Origin: Clostridia bacterium
GTDB lineage: Bacteria > Bacillota > Clostridia > Oscillospirales > CAG-272
NCBI GenBank assembly: GCA_017454675.1
Contig: JAFTCN010000062.1
Coordinates: 1 to 35,119, forward strand
Length of the DNA stretch: 35,119 nt
Direction of reading: 5' to 3'
A program made the position numbers and the translations under genes. How positions within the stretch are numbered: position 1 is the first letter of the stretch; every line of letters starts with the position of its first letter. Below are positions 1 to 9,775 of this stretch, one piece after another. Under the pieces are notes generated by a model. It saw only the letters and a program-made list of their open reading frames with translations. It was not told the origin of the DNA and made no database searches.

Positions 1-7
1 CTTCGTT

Positions 8-14
8 CCTCCTT
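8..14 (-). promoter_or_regulatory. Ribosome binding site of an off-window minus-strand gene
   Basis: Read on the minus strand, this is a perfect AAGGAGG followed by seven bases up to the window edge. That is the ideal spacing for a start codon immediately beyond position 1. It implies a minus-strand gene, divergent from lon, whose coding sequence is entirely outside the window. Confidence 0.6.
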
Positions 15-35
15 CACTAAGTAAGACGCATAAAA

Positions 36-69
36 AAGGCAAAAGGTTCATTTTTGAACTTTTTTTTCT
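36..69. terminator. Weak hairpin with flanking A and T runs
   Basis: A short stem (GTTCA/TGAAC, extendable by G-T and A-T pairs) is flanked by an A-rich run on the left and a run of eight T on the right. It has the form of a weak terminator on the plus strand. On the minus strand it lies in the leader of the off-window gene, where it could act as an attenuator. The stem is short, so confidence is low. Confidence 0.3.
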
Positions 70-117
70 ACTGATAAACCAAAAAATCGCGCACGACCGT
101 ATCGTCTGCAACTCCGG

Positions 118-225
118 TCATGCGCGCAGGGAAATGAATATGAGATGATACCTCCCGCCGGGGAAGAAATTCTCGTTCGTGATATGCGCATAACCGGTAT
201 GAAAGACATGTTTGGGCTTTTTCAT
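118..225 (-). CDS. Possible 35-codon leader ORF, unknown
   Basis: This short minus-strand frame starts at an ATG 11 bases after an AAAGGAG motif and ends at TGA. It lies about 50 bases downstream of the start expected from the promoter at 281-309, inside the leader of the off-window gene. The peptide is rich in His, Phe and Tyr and starts MKKPKHVFHTGY. I do not recognise it. It could be an upstream regulatory ORF or chance; a longer overlapping frame (68-259) competes with it. Neither is well supported. Confidence 0.2.
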   Translation of the reverse strand: MKKPKHVFHTGYAHITNENFFPGGRYHLIFISLRA

Positions 226-280
226 CGTACGGGGCACTCCTTTCCTGGAAAATAGTCATTTCGTCCAATTAACCAATAAT

Positions 281-309
281 ATTCTACTTGAAAAACTTGC
301 GTTTGTCAA
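281..309 (-). promoter_or_regulatory. SigmaA-type promoter, leftward
   Basis: On the minus strand: -35 TTGACA (309-304), 17-base spacer, -10 TAGAAT (286-281). The -35 is consensus and the -10 differs at one position. Transcription would start near 274 and run left through about 270 bases of leader to the off-window gene. Confidence 0.7.
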
Positions 310-496
310 TCGTTTTTTTTATTTTCCATCTCTTGCATTATCAATTCTACCTTCTATCCATCGAATCATAATCACCTTCAACTACAGGGACAAAAAGACT
401 GAAGCAAATATATACGACGTGGTTGCCGCGTGCAGTTCATCCGGTTCGGATATTGCGCAGGATGGATCACCGGACTTTCATCGAGCCGTCGCACGA

Positions 497-526
497 CCGG
501 CGCTTTTGCCTTGACAAAAGCGCCGG
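497..526. promoter_or_regulatory. Perfect 12-bp dyad over the lon -35 box
   Basis: Arms 497-508 and 515-526 are perfect inverted complements (CCGGCGCTTTTG and its complement) around a 6-base centre. The right arm covers the last two bases of the -35 hexamer and the spacer. This placement suits an operator for a repressor of lon. It does not match the CIRCE element of HrcA. It could also be an upstream terminator stem, but only three T follow it. Confidence 0.45.
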
Positions 527-539
527 TTTATGATATGAT
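511..539 (+). promoter_or_regulatory. SigmaA-type promoter of lon
   Basis: Consensus -35 TTGACA (511-516), 17-base spacer, -10 TATGAT (534-539). Expected start is near 546, giving a leader of about 47 bases with an AAAGGA ribosome binding site before the lon ATG. It is the only strong promoter I see upstream of the lon-to-gerW run. Confidence 0.8.
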
Positions 540-592
540 ATAATAACTGTTCTGTTAGCTAAACGCGCAGGCATCCACGAAAGGAAATACAA

Positions 593-3027
<2,435 letters not shown>

Positions 3028-3037
<10 letters not shown>

Positions 3038-3633
3038 AGTTCAGCACGAACGACGCGTCGTTCCTCGCCAGCGTCGGCGACGCCCGCGACTTCGCGAGAT
3101 TCGGCGGCCTCCCGCAGGCCGCCCTCTCGGGGAGGTCGAACGTCGGGAAGTCGTCGCTCATAAACTGCCTGCTGGGGCGGAAGTCGCTCGCGAGAGTGAG
3201 CTCGGTCCCCGGAAAGACGATAACGGTAAACTACTACACGGTCGGCGGAAAGATGCTTTTCGTCGATCTGCCGGGATACGGATTCGCGAAGCGGCCGGCT
3301 GCCGAGCGCGAGAAATGGTCCAGGCTGACCGACGGATTCTTCACGAAAAACCCGGCGTCGGACTCGCTGAAGCTTGTCCTGCAGCTGATCGACGCGGCCG
3401 TCGGCCCCACGCCCGACGACATGATGATGGTAAACTATCTCCGCGACGCCGGAGTGCCGCGTGTCCTGGTACTCACCAAGACGGACAAGCTCGGCAGCCG
3501 TCAGCGCGAAGAGCTCTCCTTTCGCATGTCGGAAGCCGGGCTGTCGGGCGAGACGCTCATCCCCTTCTCCGCCCGGACCGGCGAGGGAAGAGACGCCGTA
3601 TGGCGGCAGATCCGCTCGACTCTCGGAGTCTGA
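3028..3633 (+). CDS. engB: Ribosome biogenesis GTPase EngB (YsxC/YihA)
   Basis: EngB is a small TRAFAC GTPase needed for assembly of the large ribosomal subunit. All G motifs are visible in the 201 residues: G1 GRSNVGKSS (35-43), a G2 threonine at 64 in PGKTITVN, G3 DLPGYGFA (80-87), G4 TKTDK (150-154) and G5 SARTGEG (181-187). The length is usual for the family. The ATG lies inside the end of lon, and the ATGGCGGTAA overlap implies translational coupling. The strong promoter upstream of lon probably serves both genes. Confidence 0.97.
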
Positions 3634-3668
3634 ACGGATAATAACGCACCGAAAGAGAACGGACACAG

Positions 3669-4382
3669 ATGTTCAGATACCTATCCTCCGGAGGCGACAT
3701 AAAGAGCTTCATCATACAGCTCCTGCTCACCCTCCCGATCATAATACTCTCGCTGACGGTGCACGAGTGCGCGCACGGCTACATAGCGAAAAAACTGGGC
3801 GACCCCACCGCCGAGAACCTCGGCAGGCTGACACTCAACCCGCTGAAGCACCTCGACCCGTTCGGGGTCCTCTTCATGCTGCTGTTCGGCTTCGGCTGGG
3901 CAAGGCCGGTGCCGGTCAACGCGAGGAATTTCAGGAAGCCCCGCCGCGACATGGCGCTGACTGCCGTCGCGGGGCCGGTATCCAACCTGCTTCTCGCGAC
4001 GGTCTTCGCGATCTTATACGAGACCGCGTACACGGTCATGAAGAAGTCGGCCGAAGCCGGCGGCGGGACCGGGACACTGGGGATGACGGTGATGCTCTTC
4101 TTCAGCCTCGGACTTCAGCTCAACGTATTTCTCGCTGTATACAACATGCTGCCGGTCCCTCCCTTCGACGGCTCGAGGTTCTTCTACGTCTTCCTGCCCG
4201 TCAAGTGGTATTTCAAGGTCATGAAATACGAGCGCTACATCATGCTCGGCCTGATGGCGCTGATACTCTTTGAGTCGTACGTGCTGCACGGCGGCCTGAT
4301 ACTTGGCGGGCTCTCGTATCTCTCGTCTCTGCTCATAAACGGGATGCTCCGGCTGCTCGAACTTCTTCCCTTCTTCGGCTGA
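3669..4382 (+). CDS. M50-family membrane metalloprotease (site-2 protease type)
   Basis: This is a polytopic membrane zinc protease of the S2P/M50 superfamily, YwhC-like subgroup, which cleaves within or near membranes. Zinc ligands are visible in HECAH (32-36) within the first hydrophobic segment. The third ligand lies in the NMLPVPPFDGSR motif (159-170, Asp167). At 237 residues it has about four to five hydrophobic segments and no PDZ domain, as in the short housekeeping subgroup. It sits 35 bases after engB and before scpA, a frequent Clostridia arrangement. The substrate is unknown. Confidence 0.9.
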   Translation: MFRYLSSGGDIKSFIIQLLLTLPIIILSLTVHECAHGYIAKKLGDPTAENLGRLTLNPLKHLDPFGVLFMLLFGFGWARPVPVNARNFRKPRRDMALTAVAGPVSNLLLATVFAILYETAYTVMKKSAEAGGGTGTLGMTVMLFFSLGLQLNVFLAVYNMLPVPPFDGSRFFYVFLPVKWYFKVMKYERYIMLGLMALILFESYVLHGGLILGGLSYLSSLLINGMLRLLELLPFFG

Positions 4383-4464
4383 CACGGAGCGCCGCTCCCC
4401 GGCAGGAGGGCCCGCGGCGGCATCGCGATCCAGTTATTTTTTGTACGGACAGGAAACCGGACAG

Positions 4465-5358
4465 ATGGAAGAAACCCTGACTTACAGGCTCGAGAAGTTC
4501 GAAGGTCCTCTCGACCTTCTGCTCTCGCTGATCAAAAAGAACAAGATGAAGATCGAGGACATACGGATCTCCGAGATCTGCGACCAGTACTTCGAGTACA
4601 TCGCGCAGGCGGCCGAGCTCGACATGGAGCTGGCGGTGGAGTTCCTCGTCATGGCCTCCGACCTCATGCTCATAAAGAGCCGGATGCTCCTGCCCCGCGA
4701 GGACCCGGGAGAAGCCGACCCGCGCGCGGGCCTTGCCGAAGCGCTGGCAAGGCTGCAGGCGGCCAAGCGCGCCGCGGCGCTGCTCTCGGAGCGTTACGCG
4801 AAATACGGCGGGAGGATGGCCAAGGAGACCGACGAGATCTCGCCCGACCGCAGCTTTGTCGCCGACCAGGACCCGCAGAAGCTCTACGGACTGATGCGCC
4901 GGATGCTGGCAGAGCTCCGCGCCGCCGATGAAAAGATCGCGACGTCCGCCGTCACGCCTCTCGTCGCGCGGAAGATCGTCTCGGTCGAGCAGAAGATACA
5001 CGGTATCCTCGGGCATTTCGGCGGAGGACGGTCGTCGTCGCTCGCCGAGCTCCTCGACGACGCCGCGAGCAGGCCCGAGCTCGTAGCCATCTTCATCGGA
5101 GTGCTCGAGCTCGTGCGCATGAAACGGCTGGTGATCACAGGAGGCCGCGACGATTTCGACGGCCTGGAGGGGATCGGGACCGTGTTCACGGTAAACCCGG
5201 AGTTCGCCGAAGACCCCGAGGCCGGGCTCGTCCTCGACGACTACGCCTCGGCGGAGGAAACGCCGGAAGAAAACAAAAAGAACGGCGAAAAAACCGGGAA
5301 AAGCGACGAAAACAGCGACGAAAACAGCGGCGGAAACAAGTCAGAAGACCCTGCGTAA
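4465..5358 (+). CDS. scpA: Chromosome segregation and condensation protein ScpA
   Basis: ScpA is the kleisin of the bacterial SMC-ScpAB condensin and bridges the SMC heads together with ScpB. The N-terminal signature YRLEKFEGPLDLLLSLI and the following helices (about 1-95) bind SMC. A helical middle and a C-terminal winged helix (about 195-245) complete the fold. The last 45 residues (about 253-297) are an acidic, Lys/Asn/Ser-rich tail that looks disordered. I chose the ATG at 4465 because the kleisin signature follows directly; an in-frame TTG at 4441 lacks a ribosome binding site. scpB follows 103 bases downstream. Confidence 0.95.
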   Translation: MEETLTYRLEKFEGPLDLLLSLIKKNKMKIEDIRISEICDQYFEYIAQAAELDMELAVEFLVMASDLMLIKSRMLLPREDPGEADPRAGLAEALARLQAAKRAAALLSERYAKYGGRMAKETDEISPDRSFVADQDPQKLYGLMRRMLAELRAADEKIATSAVTPLVARKIVSVEQKIHGILGHFGGGRSSSLAELLDDAASRPELVAIFIGVLELVRMKRLVITGGRDDFDGLEGIGTVFTVNPEFAEDPEAGLVLDDYASAEETPEENKKNGEKTGKSDENSDENSGGNKSEDPA

Positions 5359-5461
5359 CGCGAAAAACAGGGCAAAAACAGCCTGCATACCGGCGGAACG
5401 CCGGACAACCGGCGCAGATTCCCCAAACTGCTGACCGAAAGGCGGAAAGGACACTTTGGAA

Positions 5462-6124
5462 ATGAATGAGAACGGCACCGGCGACAGACTCGCCGGAGTC
5501 AGGGAGACCGAAGCCGCGCTCGAGGCGATACTCTTCGCCGCCGGCCACCCGGTCGAATACACTAAGATAGGCGATGCCCTGGGCATTGCCCCGCGTGACG
5601 TCCGGACGCTCGCCGAACACATGAGGGACACGAAATACTCGGCTCCCGGCTCGGGCCTGCATATGCTGACCTTCGCTGAATCCTGCCAGCTGTGCACGCG
5701 CGAGGACTTCCTTCCGCAGATACGCGAGGCGCTGGGGATCCGCCGCGGCGGCAACCTTTCGCCGTCGTCGCTCGAGGTGCTGGCCGTCGTGGCCTACAAC
5801 CAGCCGGTGACGAGGGCCTTCATCGACACCGTCAGGGGCGTCGACTCGGCATATGCCGTCGGTTCGCTGATCGACCGCGACCTGATCTGCCAGACCGGCA
5901 GGCTCGACGCCCCCGGGCGTCCGATGCTGCTCGGAACGACCGACAAGTTCCTGCGGGTCTTCGGTCTCTCCGACCTCTCGGAGCTCCCCGAAGCGGGGTC
6001 GGTCGCGGCGGCCGTCGAGTCGCTCACCGAACAGGCCGGGCCGGACGAGGCCGGATCAGACGCGGAAACGTCTGACGGTGCCGGGGACGGCGATCGGCCC
6101 GGAGCGGACACAGAGAAAGCATAA
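5462..6124 (+). CDS. scpB: Chromosome segregation and condensation protein ScpB
   Basis: ScpB dimerises and binds ScpA in the SMC complex. The 220-residue product has the two winged-helix domains of the family (about 15-90 and 95-170), including the signature SLEVLAVVAYNQPVTRAFID and the end LLGTTDKFLRVFGL. The tail after about residue 180 is acidic and low in complexity. The ATG at 5462 has AAAGGA ten bases upstream; a TTG at 5456 would be only four bases from it. The stop overlaps the next start in TAATG, implying translational coupling with the DUF2953-like gene. Confidence 0.95.
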   Translation: MNENGTGDRLAGVRETEAALEAILFAAGHPVEYTKIGDALGIAPRDVRTLAEHMRDTKYSAPGSGLHMLTFAESCQLCTREDFLPQIREALGIRRGGNLSPSSLEVLAVVAYNQPVTRAFIDTVRGVDSAYAVGSLIDRDLICQTGRLDAPGRPMLLGTTDKFLRVFGLSDLSELPEAGSVAAAVESLTEQAGPDEAGSDAETSDGAGDGDRPGADTEKA

Positions 6125-6855
6125 TGACCGGCTGGATAATTGCCGGAGGCATACTTCTTCTCCTCTTTCTCATCGCGATGATCCGCGGCGAGGCCGTCCT
6201 CGAATACGACGGCGAATTCGGTCTCACGGTAAGGGTCGCCGGCATTCCGGTGCGGATCCTGCCGAAGAAGCCGAAAAAGGTAAAGATCCGGAACTACACC
6301 CCGGAGGCGCTGGAGAGGCGCCGCCGCGCCGAAGAGAAAAAGGCCGCTAAGAAGGCGGCAAAGAAAGCGGCGAAAGAGGAAAAGAAGAAGAAAAAAGCCG
6401 AAAAGGCAAGGAAAAAGGCCGAAAAGAAGGCCGAACGCCTGAGAAAAAAGGGCAAGGAACCGCCGCCCGCTGAGAGCGGGAAACAGGGCCCGAAGGACAT
6501 CCTCCGGACGGTAAAGCTCATAACATCGGTCGCGGAAACGGCCGTGAAGCGCTTCGGAAAGCACCTCCGGGTGCGCGTCGCGAGGCTGCACATCGACATC
6601 GCGACTGACGAGGCGGCGAAGACAGCGGTGCTCTTTGGCGGCGTCACGCAGGCCGTCGCGTATCTCGCGGCGCTGCTCGACGCGACGGGGACCCTGAGGG
6701 CACAGACAAAGTCTGACGTCGACGTGAGGGCGGACTTCCTGTCCGACTCGCCGCGGTTCGACATCGAGATAGGGCTGTCGCTCCGCGTGTGGCAGATCTT
6801 CGACCTGATCTTCCGCAGCGCGGGCAGAGCGATAAAGGAGCTCATACGCGGCTGA
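6124..6855 (+). CDS. DUF2953-like membrane-anchored protein, Lys-rich linker
   Basis: The function is unknown. One N-terminal membrane helix (about 4-20) is followed by a short beta segment (23-47), then a striking Lys/Ala/Glu-rich stretch (about 60-112) likely to form a charged helix, then a conserved C-terminal part (about 120-243) with alternating strands and amphipathic helices. Placement between scpB and gerW is the usual genomic position of DUF2953 proteins in sporulating Clostridia, and the C-terminal pattern fits. The link to sporulation is inference from the neighbour. It is translationally coupled to scpB. Confidence 0.7.
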   Translation: MTGWIIAGGILLLLFLIAMIRGEAVLEYDGEFGLTVRVAGIPVRILPKKPKKVKIRNYTPEALERRRRAEEKKAAKKAAKKAAKEEKKKKKAEKARKKAEKKAERLRKKGKEPPPAESGKQGPKDILRTVKLITSVAETAVKRFGKHLRVRVARLHIDIATDEAAKTAVLFGGVTQAVAYLAALLDATGTLRAQTKSDVDVRADFLSDSPRFDIEIGLSLRVWQIFDLIFRSAGRAIKELIRG

Positions 6856-6927
6856 CTGACCTGAAGGTCCTGAACCGGAATACACAAAACGAAAAACAGA
6901 AAGACTAGCATAAACGGAGGAAATCCA

Positions 6928-7407
6928 ATGTCGGCAGACAACAAGATCCAGGAGATAATCTCCGCGTCGCTCGAGAACATCCGCTCGATGGTCGACGCCA
7001 ACACCGTGGTCGGCGACCCGATCAGCACCCCCTCGGGGACCGTCATCATCCCCGTATCCAAGATCTCGATGGGCATCGCGTCGGGCGGGCTCGACTACCT
7101 CGGCAAGAACGACGAAGCGGTGAAGTCGAAGCTCCAGAACTTCGGTGGAGGCGGCGGTACCGGCCTTACCGTCGCGCCCGTCGGATTCCTCGTCGTCTCG
7201 CCCGAGGGCAGAGTCGACATGATCAACGTCGGGACCGACAGGCCGAGCGGAACGATCGAGCAGGTGGCCGACGTCATCGAACGCTCGCCCGACATAATCT
7301 CGAAGATCAAGGCCCTTTTCTCGAAGAAAAAGGACGAAACGGCCGTGAAGGACGTCGAGCCCGCCGGAAAGGCAGAAACCGTATCCGGACCGGAGAAGAC
7401 CGAATAA
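6928..7407 (+). CDS. gerW: GerW family sporulation protein (YtfJ)
   Basis: GerW (YtfJ) is a spore germination protein family of Bacillota. The 159-residue protein has the family pattern: an N-terminal helix, the VVGDPISTPSGTVIIPVSKI segment (28-47), the Gly-rich GGGGGTGLTVAPVGFLVV (73-90) and a hydrophobic C-terminal helix ending near IISKIKALF. A short charged tail follows. The start has a strong GGAGG seven bases upstream. Its presence suggests the organism or its ancestors form spores. A 19-bp hairpin lies just after the stop. Confidence 0.92.
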   Translation: MSADNKIQEIISASLENIRSMVDANTVVGDPISTPSGTVIIPVSKISMGIASGGLDYLGKNDEAVKSKLQNFGGGGGTGLTVAPVGFLVVSPEGRVDMINVGTDRPSGTIEQVADVIERSPDIISKIKALFSKKKDETAVKDVEPAGKAETVSGPEKTE

Positions 7408-7417
7408 CGGCGGTATC

Positions 7418-7459
7418 AGGTCTCCGGCCGGCGGCGGATGCGCCGCCGGCCGGAGACCT
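7418..7459. terminator. Perfect 19-bp GC-rich hairpin between gerW and rluB
   Basis: Arms 7418-7436 and 7441-7459 are perfectly complementary with the tetraloop GATG. No T run follows on the plus strand, so it is not a classical intrinsic terminator. It lies 11 bases after the gerW stop and ends 12 bases before the rluB start. It may be an RNA processing or stability element, or a pause site separating the two genes. Confidence 0.5.
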
Positions 7460-7471
7460 GCGCGGAGAGAC

Positions 7472-8236
7472 ATGGAAAAGATCAAACTTCAGAAATACTT
7501 CTCCGAATGCGGCGTGCTCTCGCGCAGGGCGGCCGAGGAGGAGATCGCGGCCGGCAGCGTGACGGTGAACGGAAGGAAGGCGTCGCCCGGCGACAGGGTC
7601 GAGCCCGGCGTCGACAGGGTCGTATGGCGCGGGCGCGGCATCGTATGGCGCGAGCGTCACAGGACCGTCGCGGCCGTGAACAAGCCGCGCGGCTACGTCT
7701 GCACCGCGAAGGACGAAAAGGGGCGCAGACAGGTGACCGACCTCACTGCCGAACTCGGGAAGCGCCTTTATCCCGTCGGAAGGCTCGACATGGCCTCCGA
7801 GGGGCTGATATTCCTCACCGACGACGGCGATTTCGCCAACCTGATGACCGGAGCGGCGCACGGAGTGCCGAAGGTCTACCGGGTGTCGGTCAGGGGGAAC
7901 GTCGACGAAAAGACGCTGGCCCTCCTCCGCTCGCCGATGATGCTTGAGGGGGAGAGCCGCCCGACCGAGCCGGCCGAGGTATACCGCGTCGACAGACACG
8001 GAGACATCACGCGGCTCGACATAACTATCCGCGAGGGACGCAACCGCCAGATCAGGCGGATGTGCGAGGCGGCGGGACTTGAGGTCGCCCGCCTTAAGCG
8101 GATCATGATCGGTTTTGTATCGGTCAACGGGATAGCGCCGGGAAGATACCGGCTGCTCGACGACGGAGAGGTGGCCGATCTCAAGAGACTCGCAAGAATG
8201 ACGGCGGAGAAAAGCGGGGGCGAACGGGATGCTTGA
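7472..8236 (+). CDS. rluB: 23S rRNA pseudouridine synthase, RluB/RsuA type
   Basis: This enzyme isomerises uridine to pseudouridine in rRNA. It has an N-terminal S4 RNA-binding domain (1-60, KLQKYFSECGVLSRRAAEE) and an RsuA-family catalytic domain with the nucleophilic Asp106 in GRLDMASEGLIFLTDDG. The closing family motif is REGRNRQIRRMCEAAG. Length (254 residues) is normal. RluB is preferred over RsuA because of the Bacillota context, where the RluB-type enzyme sits near scpAB; the exact target uridine is inferred. It overlaps the next gene by 8 bases. Confidence 0.9.
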   Translation: MEKIKLQKYFSECGVLSRRAAEEEIAAGSVTVNGRKASPGDRVEPGVDRVVWRGRGIVWRERHRTVAAVNKPRGYVCTAKDEKGRRQVTDLTAELGKRLYPVGRLDMASEGLIFLTDDGDFANLMTGAAHGVPKVYRVSVRGNVDEKTLALLRSPMMLEGESRPTEPAEVYRVDRHGDITRLDITIREGRNRQIRRMCEAAGLEVARLKRIMIGFVSVNGIAPGRYRLLDDGEVADLKRLARMTAEKSGGERDA

Positions 8237-8624
8237 AGTACTTCCGATAGAATCAAAAGCCGAGCAGGAGCGCCTCTGCGCGCTCTGCGGGGCCGAATAT
8301 CTGCCCGACGACCTGGCCTATTCCGCCAGGGCCGACGGCGCTCTCGCCGGCGTGTGCCAGTTCAGGACCGCTCCGGGCGGCGGGATCCTGCACACGCTCG
8401 ACGTCATCCCCGGATTCGAGGACTTCGAGCCCGGATTCGTGATGTGCCGCGCCGCCATGTCGTTCATCGAGATGTGCGGGGGCGAATACGCCGTCGCCTC
8501 CGCGGCTCTCGCACAAAGGAGCAGGGCACTGCTGTCGGCAGCCGGTTTCAAACAGACGAAGGACGGCCTGCCGGCGGCATATCTCCCGGGACTTTTCGAG
8601 CATCCCTGCTCTTCGGGAAAATGA
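8229..8624 (+). CDS. Small GNAT-like protein
   Basis: This 131-residue protein has the layout of a short GNAT acetyltransferase fold: an N-terminal strand-helix, a hairpin at about 33-60 (DGALAGVCQFR), a helix at about 70-85, and a closing ARSRALLSAAGF-like segment (residues 95-107), common at the end of GNAT domains. The acetyl-CoA pyrophosphate loop (Q/RxxGxG/A) is not evident, so it may be inactive or only a structural relative. It overlaps rluB by 8 bases and is probably translationally coupled. Substrate and role are unknown. Confidence 0.55.
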   Translation: MLEVLPIESKAEQERLCALCGAEYLPDDLAYSARADGALAGVCQFRTAPGGGILHTLDVIPGFEDFEPGFVMCRAAMSFIEMCGGEYAVASAALAQRSRALLSAAGFKQTKDGLPAAYLPGLFEHPCSSGK

Positions 8625-8671
8625 CCCGGACCGGCAAAAAGGCGCTTAATGCCTGAAAAAAGAGGTGCGTC

Positions 8672-9775
8672 ATGTGTAATATAGCCGGCTATATCGGCCC
8701 GCGCCCCGCGGCTCCCGTACTGTGCGGGATGATGCGGCGGCAGTCGGGATTCTGCGGAGGATACTACTCCGGTATCGTCACATGTTACGACGGGAAGCTC
8801 GCTCACGCCAAACTCCTCGGCGATATGGACCTGCTTGTCTCCGAGCTCCGCGCCGACACGCTTCCCGGGAATTACGGTCTTATACATTCCCGCTCGAGAT
8901 CGGGAGGAGACTCGAGATGGGCGCATCCCTTCCTCAGCTTCGACGGCAGGATCGCGTATATAGCCAACGGATCAGGCGGGAAGCTGGCCGCTTTCCGAGA
9001 AAGAGACGCCGCGGTCGAAAAGCTGGCCGCGCGCGGTTACGTTTTCGACACCGCCGACGACCGTAGGATAGGCAGCTACCCGCGCCTTCCCGACGGCCGC
9101 TCGGTGCACGGCAGCGAGGCGATGGCGTTCCTGATCCGCGACCATATGCTGACAGACGGCCTCTGTACCGCCGAAGCGATGCGCGAGTCTTTCCTCGAGT
9201 ATCCTGCCGAGATAGTCGGCCTTGCGGTGTCCGCCGACGAACCCGACACGATATCGTTCGCGAGGTTCAACAAGCCCTGCGTCATCGCCAGGACCGCCGA
9301 CGAGGTATTTCTGGCATCCACCGCGATCGCCCTGCCGGACGACCGCAGATATATCAGCATAACTCCGGTCCCCGAGTGCTCCTACGGCACCGTCACACTG
9401 AGGGAGACGCGGATCTCACGCATGATACCGCCGCTCGAAGTCGTACCGGTCACGCCGTCCGTGCTCGCAGGTACGCGCGAGGCGGTGCTCGGCGCGCTGG
9501 AGGGCGCAGACCGCCCGCTCTCATTCAGGGAGGTCGCAAGGCCCGCGGCCGGGCTCTGGCCGCGTGACAGGGTCGGACAGCTGAGCGAGGCGGTGTACGA
9601 GGTGCTTTACGAGCTGTACCGCGACGGGACCGTCTCTATCGAAAAGCAGGACGCCCCCGGCGCCGAAGAGGGAGCCGCGGCCAGCATACGCACGACTGTC
9701 TTCAAATTCCGTCTCACGCGGCGTGACGCGGATACCTGCCGTCAGGGAAAAGGGGATTATACGGTTGAACACTGA
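8672..9775 (+). CDS. Stand-alone class II glutamine amidotransferase-like protein
   Basis: The N-terminus (about 2-240) resembles an Ntn-type glutaminase domain as in GlmS, PurF and AsnB. Cys2 directly follows the initiator Met (MCNIAGYIG), the HSRSRSGGDSRWAHPF segment (72-87) matches the family's H-x-R-x-A/S-x-G...HPF region, and Asn99-Gly100 fits the oxyanion hole. No isomerase, PRTase or synthetase domain follows; the last 120 residues may be a winged helix. The ammonia acceptor, or whether the domain is only a sensor, cannot be told. The start has GAGG six bases upstream. It heads an operon with two sugar-kinase-type genes, which hints at amino-sugar metabolism. Confidence 0.7.
   Translation: MCNIAGYIGPRPAAPVLCGMMRRQSGFCGGYYSGIVTCYDGKLAHAKLLGDMDLLVSELRADTLPGNYGLIHSRSRSGGDSRWAHPFLSFDGRIAYIANGSGGKLAAFRERDAAVEKLAARGYVFDTADDRRIGSYPRLPDGRSVHGSEAMAFLIRDHMLTDGLCTAEAMRESFLEYPAEIVGLAVSADEPDTISFARFNKPCVIARTADEVFLASTAIALPDDRRYISITPVPECSYGTVTLRETRISRMIPPLEVVPVTPSVLAGTREAVLGALEGADRPLSFREVARPAAGLWPRDRVGQLSEAVYEVLYELYRDGTVSIEKQDAPGAEEGAAASIRTTVFKFRLTRRDADTCRQGKGDYTVEH

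Larger units (their letters stand above)
1..592. other. Gene-poor divergent regulatory region
   Basis: This 592-base stretch before lon holds no gene I can defend. It contains two opposing sigmaA-type promoters (minus at 281-309, plus at 511-539), a dyad over the lon -35 box, an AT-rich spacer at about 310-496 in which I see nothing, and the transcribed leader of a minus-strand gene that begins just outside the left edge. Small minus-strand reading frames at 118-225 (35 codons) and 68-259 exist in that leader but resemble nothing I recognise. Confidence 0.6.

Noticed and set aside
212..514. Plus-strand frame of about 100 codons before lon
   Set aside because: No convincing ribosome binding site and no recognisable protein; it runs across both opposing promoters and into the dyad.
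5794..7485. Minus-strand frame of 563 codons
   Set aside because: It is antisense to scpB, the DUF2953-like gene and gerW, which fit their families. The composition is low in complexity and the frame crosses several gene boundaries.
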